A stretch of DNA of 30,787 nucleotides, from NCBI GenBank assembly GCA_902984215.1, contig CADWAF010000655.1:1-30787 (forward strand). The letters are read 5' to 3'. Under the pieces are notes generated by a model. The model did no database searches and was not told the origin of the DNA. It saw nothing but the letters and a program-made list of their open reading frames with translations. Position 1 is the stretch's first letter; every line of letters starts with the position of its first letter. This stretch comes from Willaertia magna (Eukaryota > Heterolobosea > Eutetramitea > Acrasida > Naegleriidae). Positions 1-8,849 of this stretch are shown piece by piece. Made by a program: the position numbers and the translations under genes.

Positions 1-467
1 ATGAATTTTTCTTTTAAATTTGGCCATTAAATAAATTAACTATACAATTTACGGGTATTCACTTGCCATGTACAAAACTACCTTAATTACGCCAAGATAC
101 ATTTTCTTTAATTAAAGAAAATCTTAATGTATTAACCTATAGCACACATATTCTAGCATAAATACCATAAAATAACAAGGCTGTCAATTGGAAATAGATA
201 TTAATGTATGGGTATCTATTTAAGGTTAAAAGAGTAATTTATAGAAAGAAATTAAAGTAAAAAAGCTTTAAATGAGATTTTAAATAGCTCTGCTTGTTTA
301 TGTTGAATAAAATTAAAGGAAATTATTGCAATCCGTTATATTCTATCTAACACTTTTTAAGTAACTTTTTTCAGACTGAAAATTTAAGTTAAATTCCACT
401 GTTTTAATATTTAATTAAAAAAACTTAATAACTATTGCAAACAAATAGAATGAAATATATGTCTTAA
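1..467. other. AT-rich non-coding stretch at left edge
   Basis: I see no open frame of useful length, no tRNA-like sequence and no repeat array here. Stops are dense in all frames. A missing first exon of the small ORF that follows could lie here, but no ATG with a good GTAAGT-type donor in a matching phase was found. Confidence 0.5.
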
Positions 468-962
468 AAAGATTACCAAAGGCAATTACAACTCTGGAAT
501 GAAGATTTAGAAAAACACAACTTCTCTTTGGAGCCTTTTCTTCAGCAATGTAAAAGAGAACAAGAGCAAATAAAGGATGCTAATGACTTATTGATAAAAT
601 TATTACAACAAAAATTAATAAACAACAGTGACTTAAGCCCTTCACAAAGTTCCAGTTATAGTTGCGATTTTCAAACTCTTCACACAACATCATTTTACGC
701 GAAGATGTCATTTAACAAAGAACAAGAAAACATGGCTGATTTTCTACAACAACCTTTTCGAAGTTTAGCAAACAAAATGGTTGAAAAACAAAAAAGTAAT
801 AGAAAAAGTAAACGAGGTAGCAAAAAGATAATTATTCATATTGAACATCCTGAATTGCCAAAGGAAAAGAAAAAAAAAGGGAGACCTTTTAAAATACAAG
901 ATGAAGATAACGGTCCAAAACAAATTGTTTTTGTACCTAATTGTTACAACAAGTTTTTATAA
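468..962 (+). CDS. Small basic protein or terminal exon, 5' end unresolved
   Basis: I do not recognise this protein. The frame is open from 468 (after an in-frame TAA at 465-467) to the TAA at 960-962, but its first in-frame ATG is at 705, giving only 85 residues. The open part before that ATG looks coding: it is a charged, Leu/Gln-rich stretch likely to form a helix or coiled coil. An AG at 470-471 could be a splice acceptor, so this may be the last exon of a gene whose first exon is upstream or outside the window. The second half is strongly basic and contains KKGRPFK, similar to an AT-hook core (GRP), followed by a short acidic patch. A DNA- or chromatin-binding role is a guess. It could also be a 5'-truncated relic. 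Confidence 0.4.
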   Translation, partial: KDYQRQLQLWNEDLEKHNFSLEPFLQQCKREQEQIKDANDLLIKLLQQKLINNSDLSPSQSSSYSCDFQTLHTTSFYAKMSFNKEQENMADFLQQPFRSLANKMVEKQKSNRKSKRGSKKIIIHIEHPELPKEKKKKGRPFKIQDEDNGPKQIVFVPNCYNKFL

Positions 963-1045
963 AACATTGTTCAATGCTTTTATAAAGTCTTCCAGTAGAA
1001 TTACTTTGACATGATTTGTGTATGTAAAAAACCACCTTAAAAAAA

Positions 1046-2631
1046 ATGAAGCGAAGCAATAACGCAAACGAAAAACAAGGGAATGAAATAAATGTATCAT
1101 CGGAAATGAATAATAAGAAACAAAAACTTAAAGATGTTAATATAACAGATATGAGTTATCAATGTCCTTATTTAGATACAATTAATCGTAAAGCTTTAGA
1201 TTTCGATTTAGAAAAAGTTTGTTCAGAAACAATGGCCAACACAAATGTTTATTGTTGTTTAATTGACGGTAAATTCTTTAAAGGTAAAAACTCTCAAAGT
1301 CCAGCTTTTATTCACTCTCTTAACGAAGATCATCATGTCTTTTTAAATTTAACAAATAATAAAATCTATTGTTTACCTGATGGATATGAAGTAATTGATA
1401 AATCATTAGATGATATTAAATATAATTTAAATCCAATTTATTCACAAGAAGATATTAAACATTTAGATGAAAAGGATATTACATCAATTGCTTTAAATGG
1501 TGAAAAATATACACCTGGATTTATAGGTTTAAATAATATTAAACAAATAGATAGTATTAATGTAACAATACAAACACTTTCTAGAGTTAAACCAATTAGA
1601 AATTATTTTCTATTTCAAGAAAATAAATATCCTAAAAGTATTTTATTATTTTCAGAAATTTTAAGAAAAATTTGGAATAATAAAAACTTTAAAAATCATG
1701 TCAACCCTCAAGAATTTATACAAACGATAACAGATTTATATAAAAATCAAAATATTAAATTAAAAAAGGAAATGAATATTGATCCCATTCATTTCTTTAC
1801 ATGGTTCATTAATCATTTACATAGTGAACTAATTTTGTTAAATAATAATAAACAAAAAAAAGAAGTTAATACAAACAATAATAAAAACAATAGTAGTATT
1901 ATAAGTGATACATTTAGAGGAAAGGTAACAATTACTTCAAGAATAATTCCTAGAAATAATAATAGTAACAATACCAATAGTAATAATAATGAGAAAATTA
2001 CTACAAGTACAGTTCCTTATATGTTTTTAACTTTAGACGTACCTCCAGTTCCACTCTTTAGAGATGAAGTTGAAAGAAATATTATACCTCAAGTAACATT
2101 ATATAGTTTATTATCTAAATTTAATGGTGAAAAAGAAACGGTAAGTACAATTAATACCACTTTTCTTTTAATTGATATATTTAATTATTATGAATATTGT
2201 ATAAAAATCTGTCACTTGTCAATCTATTTAACCCTTTTAACTAGTCCATTCCATTAAAAAACGGAGATGTAGAGAATAGAAAATATAAAATTGAAAGTTT
2301 ACCTCCATATTTAATATTTCAAATTAAAAGATTTACAAAAAATTTTTATTTTGAAGAAAGAAATAATACAATTGTAAACTTTCCTTTACGTAATTTAGAT
2401 TTAACTGAAATATATCCTTCTTTAAAACAACCAAATAATTACTATCATCTAGTAGCTAATATCTTTAATGAAGGAGATCCCGTAACAAAAAGTAATAATT
2501 ATAAAGTCCATGTATTTAACGAAGCAAAAGAGAAATGGTTAGAAATTCAAGATCTTTATGTGAAGGAAGTTCTTCCAGAAGAGGTGTCTATTTCTCAAAG
2601 CTTTTTATTGGTTTATGCCAAGTCAAAGTAA
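1046..2631 (+). CDS. USP39/Sad1-like tri-snRNP protein (inactive ubiquitin hydrolase fold), two exons
   Basis: Likely the U4/U6.U5 tri-snRNP-associated factor (USP39; Sad1 in yeast), which helps form and stabilise the spliceosomal tri-snRNP in the nucleus. Exons are 1046-2140 and 2245-2631 around an intron with a GTAAGT donor; both exons join in phase 0 and give 493 residues. The family opening CPYLDTINRKALDFD sits near residue 40, followed by a ZnF-UBP region (CLIDGKFF, FIHS, DHHVFLN) and then the UCH domain (GLNNI, TLDVPPVPLF, and in exon 2 PPYLIFQIKRFTKNF). At the place of the usual catalytic Cys the protein reads QIDSIN, and exon 2 lacks a GHY box, so it should be a pseudo-protease, as USP39 is known to be. 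Two expected zinc ligands also look replaced (Asp in CLID, Pro in QSPAFIHS). The start follows an A-run. Confidence 0.9.
2141..2244 (+). other. Intron of the USP39-like gene (104 nt)
   Basis: GTAAGT donor and a pyrimidine-rich stretch ending in CTAG. Removing it joins two conserved parts of the UCH domain in phase 0 and removes the in-frame stop. Confidence 0.9.
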
Positions 2632-2882
2632 AGTGTTGTTGCAACAGGGGTTGGTGTAAAGTGAGTTATATCTCTTCATGGTTATTTTTAAAAAAGCTTG
2701 CAATATCAGCCCTTTTGTGAAAATCAAATCTTTGACGTTTGACTGCTTTCAAAAAAAATACCCTATCAATAACAAAAAGACTAATAGATAGCGATAACAA
2801 ATAACAACAAATAGCAAAAACAAGATCCTTTCGATAATAAACTATTCACTAATAAATACTAAACATTTAATAAAAACGTGAT

Positions 2883-4604
2883 ATGAGCACAACAACAACA
2901 TCCCCACCTACAACTTCGGCTCCCACTTCCACTGCAACTCAAAGAAGGTCTAGTGAACCAAGAAGAATTAAAGTTGGTAGTTTAAAGAATGTGAAAGTTG
3001 TCAATAACAATTCAACGGTAGAAAGAAAAACTCTAGATAGAGATCAACAACAACAGGAAAATAATGGAACTATCAATGTTGGTGACCAACAATTAGATTC
3101 TGCAATAGATCAACAACAAGAACAACAACAAGATGCCACCAATTCTTCTTCTCCGCCAACAAATAATAATACTAGTTCCCTACTACAACAAGAGAATTCT
3201 ACAACTACCGCTCCAACAACAACAACAACATCATCATCATCGGCAGCGGTAACTGAAGATTCCGAAGTTGCAAAGGCTAGAAAAGTAAGAAAAGTAATTA
3301 AAGTAATTAAAAAGAATAAAAATGGTGAAATTATTTCAACAACAACTACAACTGCACCTGTAGTAGGAGATAGTAATAATAATAATACTAGTAGTAGTAG
3401 TAGTAATAATAATGCTAATAATAATAATAATTCTTCTTCTAATACTTCTCCTAATTCTAATAACAATAATACCACTAGTAGTACTACAACAACAACAACA
3501 ACAACAACTACAGATGGTACAACTCAAAAAAGAAAATCAATAACTATTACTAAAACAGTTAGAAAAGTAGGAAGTACTACTACCAATAATAATAATAATA
3601 GTAACGAATCTGAAGGAAATACTACCAGCACTACTACTAGCTCTCCTACCATTGAACCTAAGCAAGAAGAAATAATAATAAATAATGAAAATAACAATTC
3701 CAGTAACACCAATAATATCAATAATAATGATAATACGACAACAACAACTGTTACACCTACTCCTTTAAGAATTCGTTCTAGATCTACGAAGAGTATGAAT
3801 TTAGAGAATAATTTAAATAATAATCAAAAACCAACCATTTCAACATCGAATATAAAGGCTACTTCTCCAATAACAAATGTTAACACTACCGCCACTCCTA
3901 CAACTCCTACACCAAATAGTGAAGAATTAAAACTATTAGAAGAGGGAGAACAAGAAGGTCCAATTTCTTATGATATGATTCGATCAATGACAAAAAAGGA
4001 AATACTTGAATGGTATAAACTACCAATAGGATTAATAATTAAAAAAGTAGAAGATAATGAAATTCAAACAATTGAAGATTTAAAGAATCAATGTCCAAAT
4101 ATAAATTATCAAGAATATATTTATAATCCATTATATGATGAACAACAAGCTGAAGAAGCAATTCCAACAATGACAGCATTTGATGTTCATGTATATAATA
4201 ATGTTGTTGAGATATTTAAAGGAAAACAACAAGATCTTTCTAAAATTGATTATTTTGCTTTTGAACAAGAATTTATTAAAATGAAAGAAAGAAAAGAGAA
4301 ATCACAATCATTTAGAGGAATTGAAAGTGGTAATAATAGAGATTCTCTTGGATCTAATGAAGAAGATATGTCTTCATTGAGGGAAGAGAATGGATGTTTT
4401 AACACCCAAAAATGTTCTAAAAATTGGAAGTTACAGTTAAAGAAAAGAAAGGAATCTATAAATAGTGGAAATGGACAACAACAATCGAATAATATTATAG
4501 TTCAAGATAATGTGTATTATATGCCTTGTTGGAAACATCAATTACAAATTCAACAAATAAGTCAAGTTTTAAATCAACAAGTTCAACAACAAAAGAAGGT
4601 ATAG
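2883..4604 (+). CDS. Low-complexity Thr/Asn/Ser/Gln-rich protein with a folded C-terminal part
   Basis: Not recognised. The ORF encodes 573 residues. Residues 1 to about 350 are mostly Thr, Asn, Ser and Gln runs, interrupted by short basic Val/Ile/Lys motifs: RRIKVGSLKNVKVV near residue 27, RKVRKVIKVIKK near 135 and TKTVRKVG near 222. These may be three copies of one loosely repeated basic motif. From about residue 360 the composition becomes ordinary, with SMTKKEILEWYKLPIGLIIKK and a mixed charged region that looks folded. The tail is again Gln-rich. No signal peptide or membrane segment is visible. The stop sits in GTATAG, which could instead be a donor: an intron at 4599-4666 with a long pyrimidine tract would replace the last Val with a 7-residue ending stopping at 4690. 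The A/C-rich repeat composition explains the long shadow frames on the other strand. Confidence 0.75.
   Translation: MSTTTTSPPTTSAPTSTATQRRSSEPRRIKVGSLKNVKVVNNNSTVERKTLDRDQQQQENNGTINVGDQQLDSAIDQQQEQQQDATNSSSPPTNNNTSSLLQQENSTTTAPTTTTTSSSSAAVTEDSEVAKARKVRKVIKVIKKNKNGEIISTTTTTAPVVGDSNNNNTSSSSSNNNANNNNNSSSNTSPNSNNNNTTSSTTTTTTTTTTDGTTQKRKSITITKTVRKVGSTTTNNNNNSNESEGNTTSTTTSSPTIEPKQEEIIINNENNNSSNTNNINNNDNTTTTTVTPTPLRIRSRSTKSMNLENNLNNNQKPTISTSNIKATSPITNVNTTATPTTPTPNSEELKLLEEGEQEGPISYDMIRSMTKKEILEWYKLPIGLIIKKVEDNEIQTIEDLKNQCPNINYQEYIYNPLYDEQQAEEAIPTMTAFDVHVYNNVVEIFKGKQQDLSKIDYFAFEQEFIKMKERKEKSQSFRGIESGNNRDSLGSNEEDMSSLREENGCFNTQKCSKNWKLQLKKRKESINSGNGQQQSNNIIVQDNVYYMPCWKHQLQIQQISQVLNQQVQQQKKV
3367..3760 (+). 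repeat. Coding trinucleotide repeat tracts (AAT, AGT, ACA)
   Basis: Dense runs of AAT/AAC (poly-Asn), AGT (poly-Ser) and ACA/ACT (poly-Thr), including an uninterrupted ACA run near 3486-3508. They stay in frame with the host ORF, so they behave as protein homopolymer tracts. Such tracts are prone to length change. Confidence 0.8.
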
Positions 4605-4765
4605 TAGTTATTTGTAATAATGAAATAATTTAAATCCCAATCTTCTTTTTCTTTTTTCTAAAATAGGTTGTGGATGTAACCTGTTGTTAGGTTTAATTGT
4701 AATATTTTTTTAAAGTGTAATACATATTGTTATTTTATAAATTAAATTATTGTTTTTTTAGATTG

Positions 4766-5233
4766 TTAAAGTAGAAATTCATTCATTTGGTAATATTGAA
4801 TAGTTCCATCTCCTTCTACGATTGCTAAATATAATTTTAAATTGTTGTCGCTGTTACAAAAAGTTGTTTGGAAATAATGGATATAATCTAAATAGTTTTT
4901 GATAGATAATTTTTCGTTACTATTGATAATTAAAATCATACAATGTATAAAATTACATTGAATATCATTTAAATTACTGTTTTTTAAATTCTTTTTTAAA
5001 TATTCAACTGTTTCATCTTTTGGAATATTTAAAGTACATTCTAAAAAATATTTATTTTGTCCCAAATATGGATGTACACTCAAAATTTTATTTGTTGGTT
5101 GATTAGGAACTTTTTTTAAATAAATTAAATCATTAATTATAAATTGTAATAGTGTATAATTGCTATCGGAGGGGGAAAGATAATTTGAAAGTTGAAAAAT
5201 ACTTGTATCTTCCCTGTTTTTGTCTGTAATCAT
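4766..5233 (-). CDS. SEN15-like subunit of the tRNA-splicing endonuclease
   Basis: Likely the SEN15/TSEN15 subunit, a non-catalytic structural member of the heterotetrameric endonuclease that cuts introns from pre-tRNA. The ATG at 5233-5231 gives 155 residues, and the open frame upstream of it has no ATG. The diagnostic part is the C-terminal strand LYLAIVEGDGTIQYYQMNEF, which matches the SEN15 ending LAIVE-D-TIVYY. The segment KNYLDYIHYFQTTFCN before it would be the preceding helix and loop. The N-terminal half (LSNYLSPSDSNYTLLQFI) is less conserved, as expected. The gene ends 161 bp from the preceding plus-strand gene (tail to tail) and begins 71 bp after the ankyrin gene's stop on the same strand. 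Identification rests mainly on the C-terminal motif and the length. Confidence 0.75.
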   Translation of the reverse strand: MITDKNREDTSIFQLSNYLSPSDSNYTLLQFIINDLIYLKKVPNQPTNKILSVHPYLGQNKYFLECTLNIPKDETVEYLKKNLKNSNLNDIQCNFIHCMILIINSNEKLSIKNYLDYIHYFQTTFCNSDNNLKLYLAIVEGDGTIQYYQMNEFLL

Positions 5234-5304
5234 TTTTTTGTAACGATTTATATTTTTGTGGTTGTTAAGATTTGTCACCCAATATTTGAATATTTAATAA
5301 TTAT

Positions 5305-8300
5305 TTATTTCTTTTTCTTTTCAAAACCTACTCGCATGTCGGTATCACTGGCTAGTTGTCTTGGAGTTTCTTCTTTCAAATTTTTAATGTCTGGGTTAGC
5401 TCCATTTTGATATAAATACCTACAAATCTTTTCAGCAACCTTCTTATCCTTAAATCTACACGCTACGTGCAATGGAGTATCTCCTTTTTCATTCTGTACA
5501 TTCACCACACCACTTTTTAATAAAGTTAAAAGTAAATTCACAGTTTTTACATTTCCTCTTAGACAAGCACAGTGTAATGGAGAATCCCCATTTGCATCTT
5601 GCTCTGTCATCATTAGCTCACATATTTGTGGATTTAAGTATGCAATTCTATTGATTAATTGGTCGTTGCCTGTGACAGCTGCTTGATGCAATATATTTTG
5701 TTTCTTTTCATCACGAGACATTGGTCCAAAAACTACATTTGGTTTGGAATTATTAACTATATATTCTACAATATCCACATGACCTTTGGCAGCTGCTCTC
5801 ATGATAGGCGTTTTACCCAATTTATCTTTAGCATTCAATAGAACCTTGTTATTACTTTGACTGAAAGAAGAATTAGAATTAGTTGTATTTAGATCACCAG
5901 ATTCACCAACCAAATATTGAACTACATTCATAGCTCCCATTTCACAAGCAATATGTAAAACAGTAGATCCCTCAGTTGTTTTGAAGTTGTAATCACCATC
6001 AAACATTCCACACATTATTTTAGCACCCTCAAAACATTTCTTACAAGTTATTATATCATTGCTCATGTCATCTTGACATGCTTTTGTAAGTAAAACGTGA
6101 ATTGGAGCTTTACCATATTTATCTCTTATATTAATTTTTGCTCCTAAATTACAAAGAATCATTATAGAGTCAATAGAACGGTGACTACATGCCCAATGAA
6201 GTGGTGTAGATTCCAATTCATCCTTAGCCTCTACAGTACATCTATATTCAGTTACTAAAGTACAAATTGCAAGAGCTCTATTATATTTAGCACATTGGTG
6301 CAATAAGGAACTCTTTGGTTTCTCTTTATCTCTTAACTTTCTTACTTCGTTTGAATCAAAATTGGAATACTCTGAGTCATCTGCAGTAGAGCAGAATTCT
6401 AGATATTCCTTTAAGAAAGTATCAAGCTTGTCAGCACAAAGTTGATCTGTTAAAGAGGTATCTTTTATAATATCCACAACGTATGAAAAAAGAAATCTGG
6501 GTTTAACTTTTTCTTGTCCTGTTATTGTTTGTGGAGAAGTAGATTCATCTACTGTTGTATATAAATCCATAGAAGATAAAGGATTAACATCTTCATATTC
6601 TTTCAACTCTTCCACACTATTACTCTTGTGACAAGAATTAGTCTCTTCACATAGATCCTCATCTCTTCCAGATAAGTCAGAGTGAGTATTGCAACTAGAT
6701 CCATCAAGATGATCCTCTACTAATAAAGTTGTTGGTAAATTAAGTTTTGGAAGACTTTGTAATAAACTATTACCGTTTGAAACATTTCCACTTTCTTGTC
6801 TTTCATGAATAGATCCTATTATATTGTCGTCTCTACTTAAAATACTATCAGCCGTCGAAGTTCCAGGTGAAGAAGATAATTTAATAGCCAATTGATTTTC
6901 TTTATCCACTTCTAGGTATTCACAAACAGTTCCAGCAATACCAAAAGATGTTTGAATGAGAGCACTGGTGCTACTCCTCCTTCTTACATGGAACTTACCA
7001 TCATCATTTGTTGTAGAAGTTGTGGTTGCAACTTCAACAAGGGGTGGGGAAACAGTATGTGTTGGAGATAAAACAGTTTGCTCAACTACAGTAGTGACAG
7101 GTAAATCATTTAAACTATTAACATTTTCTTCAGTCGTCTTATTTGGAACTTGTTTTTGTTCTTTTTTCCAAAGATTACTGAAACGACTGACAACACTTTT
7201 TTCTTTTAAAAATCCTGCACTACTTAAACTCTTTCTTTGTTTTAAAGTGTTTCCTACTTCTTCGTCTTTAAATTCTTTTTGGAATTGTTGTAAAGCCTTT
7301 GAAACTATTTTTTCGCTAGCAACTCTATTTAATGCATCTTGGTTAGGGGTTGTAGGTGTTCTTTCCCAAATGGTTTGTCTATGACTCAAAGGAGCTCTAA
7401 GATTAATTTCTTCTCCATCATGATGATTTGTACTATGAAAATTAAGTTTTGGAAAAGATAAACTATTTCTTTTGTTACCTGTTGGACTAGTTGGATGAGG
7501 ATTGAATGAATTATGTTGAATATTTGTCTTCTCTTCAAATATCTTTCTTTTATAGGCTACAGGTAACAAAGAAGGATCGTTCTGTTCCTGTTCAAAATGA
7601 TGATTCTTTACAATTGCATTCCTTTGATCGTTTGTTGTATTTTTTAGCGGGAATCCTTCTGAGTTTTTTGATTTTGAATTTTTTAGTCTTCTTGGGGTCA
7701 ATAATTTAATTAAACGCTTGACTTTGTTTTTACTTTCTGGAGTACCTCTTGGAGAGGTTACTGCTTCGTTTTCGCTATTACTAGTAGGTGAATGAGCTGA
7801 GTTGTTACTGTTGGATGAATGTCCGGAATCAATTTCTCTATGAAATTGAGGTTGGTGATGGAATTGGTTTGTTATGAAATGATTAGATAATTCATCATCA
7901 TCAATACTTGAAGATATTTGTTGTTGTTGTTGATGTAAATTTGTACTTATATTATTTAAAAGTAATGTATTACTTAATGGTATTTGGTTTAATGTACTAT
8001 TATATGGAGATGTTGATAAAGAACTTTCATTAGTAGAAGAATTAGAAAAGGCTGAACAAGAAATGTCATTCATTAATATACGATTGCTATATGGTGAATG
8101 AGCCATATTATTGATACAAATATTCTCTAGAGAAGAGGGTATCCCTATCATTTCTGATAAATCATTTACGCTATAGGCTGTATTACCGTTACCATTAGAC
8201 ATTACGCGGTCATTATATAACTGTGGAGTTGATATTGGATAAGAAGAAGAATAGTTATTATTAGTATTAGTTTGAAAAGGTTTAGATTTTTGTGGGGTTT

Positions 8301-8454
8301 GAGGAGTGCTGACAAACTGTTTGTTATTTTCAGTTCCATTCGTTATATCATCATTGGGACTGTGTTGTCTTTTATCCTTTTTAAAGGCTTGCTTCAGTTT
8401 AGACCATCTAGAAGAAGTTGAAACCAAATTATCATGTGTTGTTTGTGTTGACAT
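5305..8454 (-). CDS. Large ankyrin-repeat protein with disordered N-terminal region
   Basis: 1049 residues, no intron seen. Residues 1 to about 640 are Ser/Asn/Gln-rich and probably disordered, with basic patches (RLIKLLTPRRLKNSKSK near 245) and many Ser/Thr-Pro sites. A conserved-looking block at about 660-705 (FLFSYVVDIIKDTSLTDQLC) leads into roughly seven ankyrin repeats from about 713 to 1035. Clear repeat cores are STPLHWACSHRSID, GSTVLHIACEMGAMNVVQYL, KTPIMRAAAKGHVDIVEYI, DSPLHCACLRGNVKTVNLLL and DTPLHVACRFKD. The protein ends in four lysines. Ankyrin arrays bind partner proteins, so a scaffold role is likely, but no partner can be named. No kinase, SH3 or membrane domain is visible. 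It is divergent from the EEF2KMT-like gene across 395 bp. Confidence 0.9.
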   Translation of the reverse strand: MSTQTTHDNLVSTSSRWSKLKQAFKKDKRQHSPNDDITNGTENNKQFVSTPQTPQKSKPFQTNTNNNYSSSYPISTPQLYNDRVMSNGNGNTAYSVNDLSEMIGIPSSLENICINNMAHSPYSNRILMNDISCSAFSNSSTNESSLSTSPYNSTLNQIPLSNTLLLNNISTNLHQQQQQISSSIDDDELSNHFITNQFHHQPQFHREIDSGHSSNSNNSAHSPTSNSENEAVTSPRGTPESKNKVKRLIKLLTPRRLKNSKSKNSEGFPLKNTTNDQRNAIVKNHHFEQEQNDPSLLPVAYKRKIFEEKTNIQHNSFNPHPTSPTGNKRNSLSFPKLNFHSTNHHDGEEINLRAPLSHRQTIWERTPTTPNQDALNRVASEKIVSKALQQFQKEFKDEEVGNTLKQRKSLSSAGFLKEKSVVSRFSNLWKKEQKQVPNKTTEENVNSLNDLPVTTVVEQTVLSPTHTVSPPLVEVATTTSTTNDDGKFHVRRRSSTSALIQTSFGIAGTVCEYLEVDKENQLAIKLSSSPGTSTADSILSRDDNIIGSIHERQESGNVSNGNSLLQSLPKLNLPTTLLVEDHLDGSSCNTHSDLSGRDEDLCEETNSCHKSNSVEELKEYEDVNPLSSMDLYTTVDESTSPQTITGQEKVKPRFLFSYVVDIIKDTSLTDQLCADKLDTFLKEYLEFCSTADDSEYSNFDSNEVRKLRDKEKPKSSLLHQCAKYNRALAICTLVTEYRCTVEAKDELESTPLHWACSHRSIDSIMILCNLGAKINIRDKYGKAPIHVLLTKACQDDMSNDIITCKKCFEGAKIMCGMFDGDYNFKTTEGSTVLHIACEMGAMNVVQYLVGESGDLNTTNSNSSFSQSNNKVLLNAKDKLGKTPIMRAAAKGHVDIVEYIVNNSKPNVVFGPMSRDEKKQNILHQAAVTGNDQLINRIAYLNPQICELMMTEQDANGDSPLHCACLRGNVKTVNLLLTLLKSGVVNVQNEKGDTPLHVACRFKDKKVAEKICRYLYQNGANPDIKNLKEETPRQLASDTDMRVGFEKKKK

Positions 8455-8849
8455 TATTTATTGATGTTCTGATGTTGTCCCTTTAATTTGATAAACGAGG
8501 ATGTATTTTTAGCGGTGACAGTGGATTGGCTTTTTGCTCCTTTATAGTCGCCAGTTGCTGTAATTAGTTCAGACTCACCATCTACAATAAATGTTATCTT
8601 ATTTACAGAAATTAATATCCAGAATAACCAAACGTTTTATCCTGTTCAAAACTTGTTGAAATAAGTTTTATAAGAATATAATTTTCTGTTAGTGAAATCT
8701 TTGCTAACAACTCCTTACAAACTTTCTTCACTTTTGTTAAATAAAGATAACAAAAAACTGTGCACAATTCCCCTCGACTGTTTGTTGACAAAAACACATC
8801 TCCTTATTTATACTCAATTTACTTATTCAAATTTGTGATTTTAAAAAAA
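8455..8849. promoter_or_regulatory. Divergent intergenic region (ankyrin gene / methyltransferase gene)
   Basis: This 395-bp stretch lies between two outward-facing start codons, so it should hold both promoters. I see no convincing TATA box or shared palindrome. The short open frames inside it lack an ATG start or a plausible composition. Confidence 0.5.

Noticed and set aside
3110..3721. Long minus-strand open frames of Leu/Val/Ile/Cys/Ser runs opposite the low-complexity gene
   Set aside because: They mirror the AAT, ACA and CAA repeats of the real gene on the plus strand and have no protein-like composition.
6956..7384. 142-codon plus-strand frame inside the ankyrin gene
   Set aside because: It is opposite a well-formed ankyrin-protein frame, and its Leu/Val/Phe-rich sequence is the shadow of that gene.
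8612..8797. 61-codon minus-strand frame between the ankyrin and methyltransferase genes
   Set aside because: It is short, lies in the promoter region and has no conserved feature.
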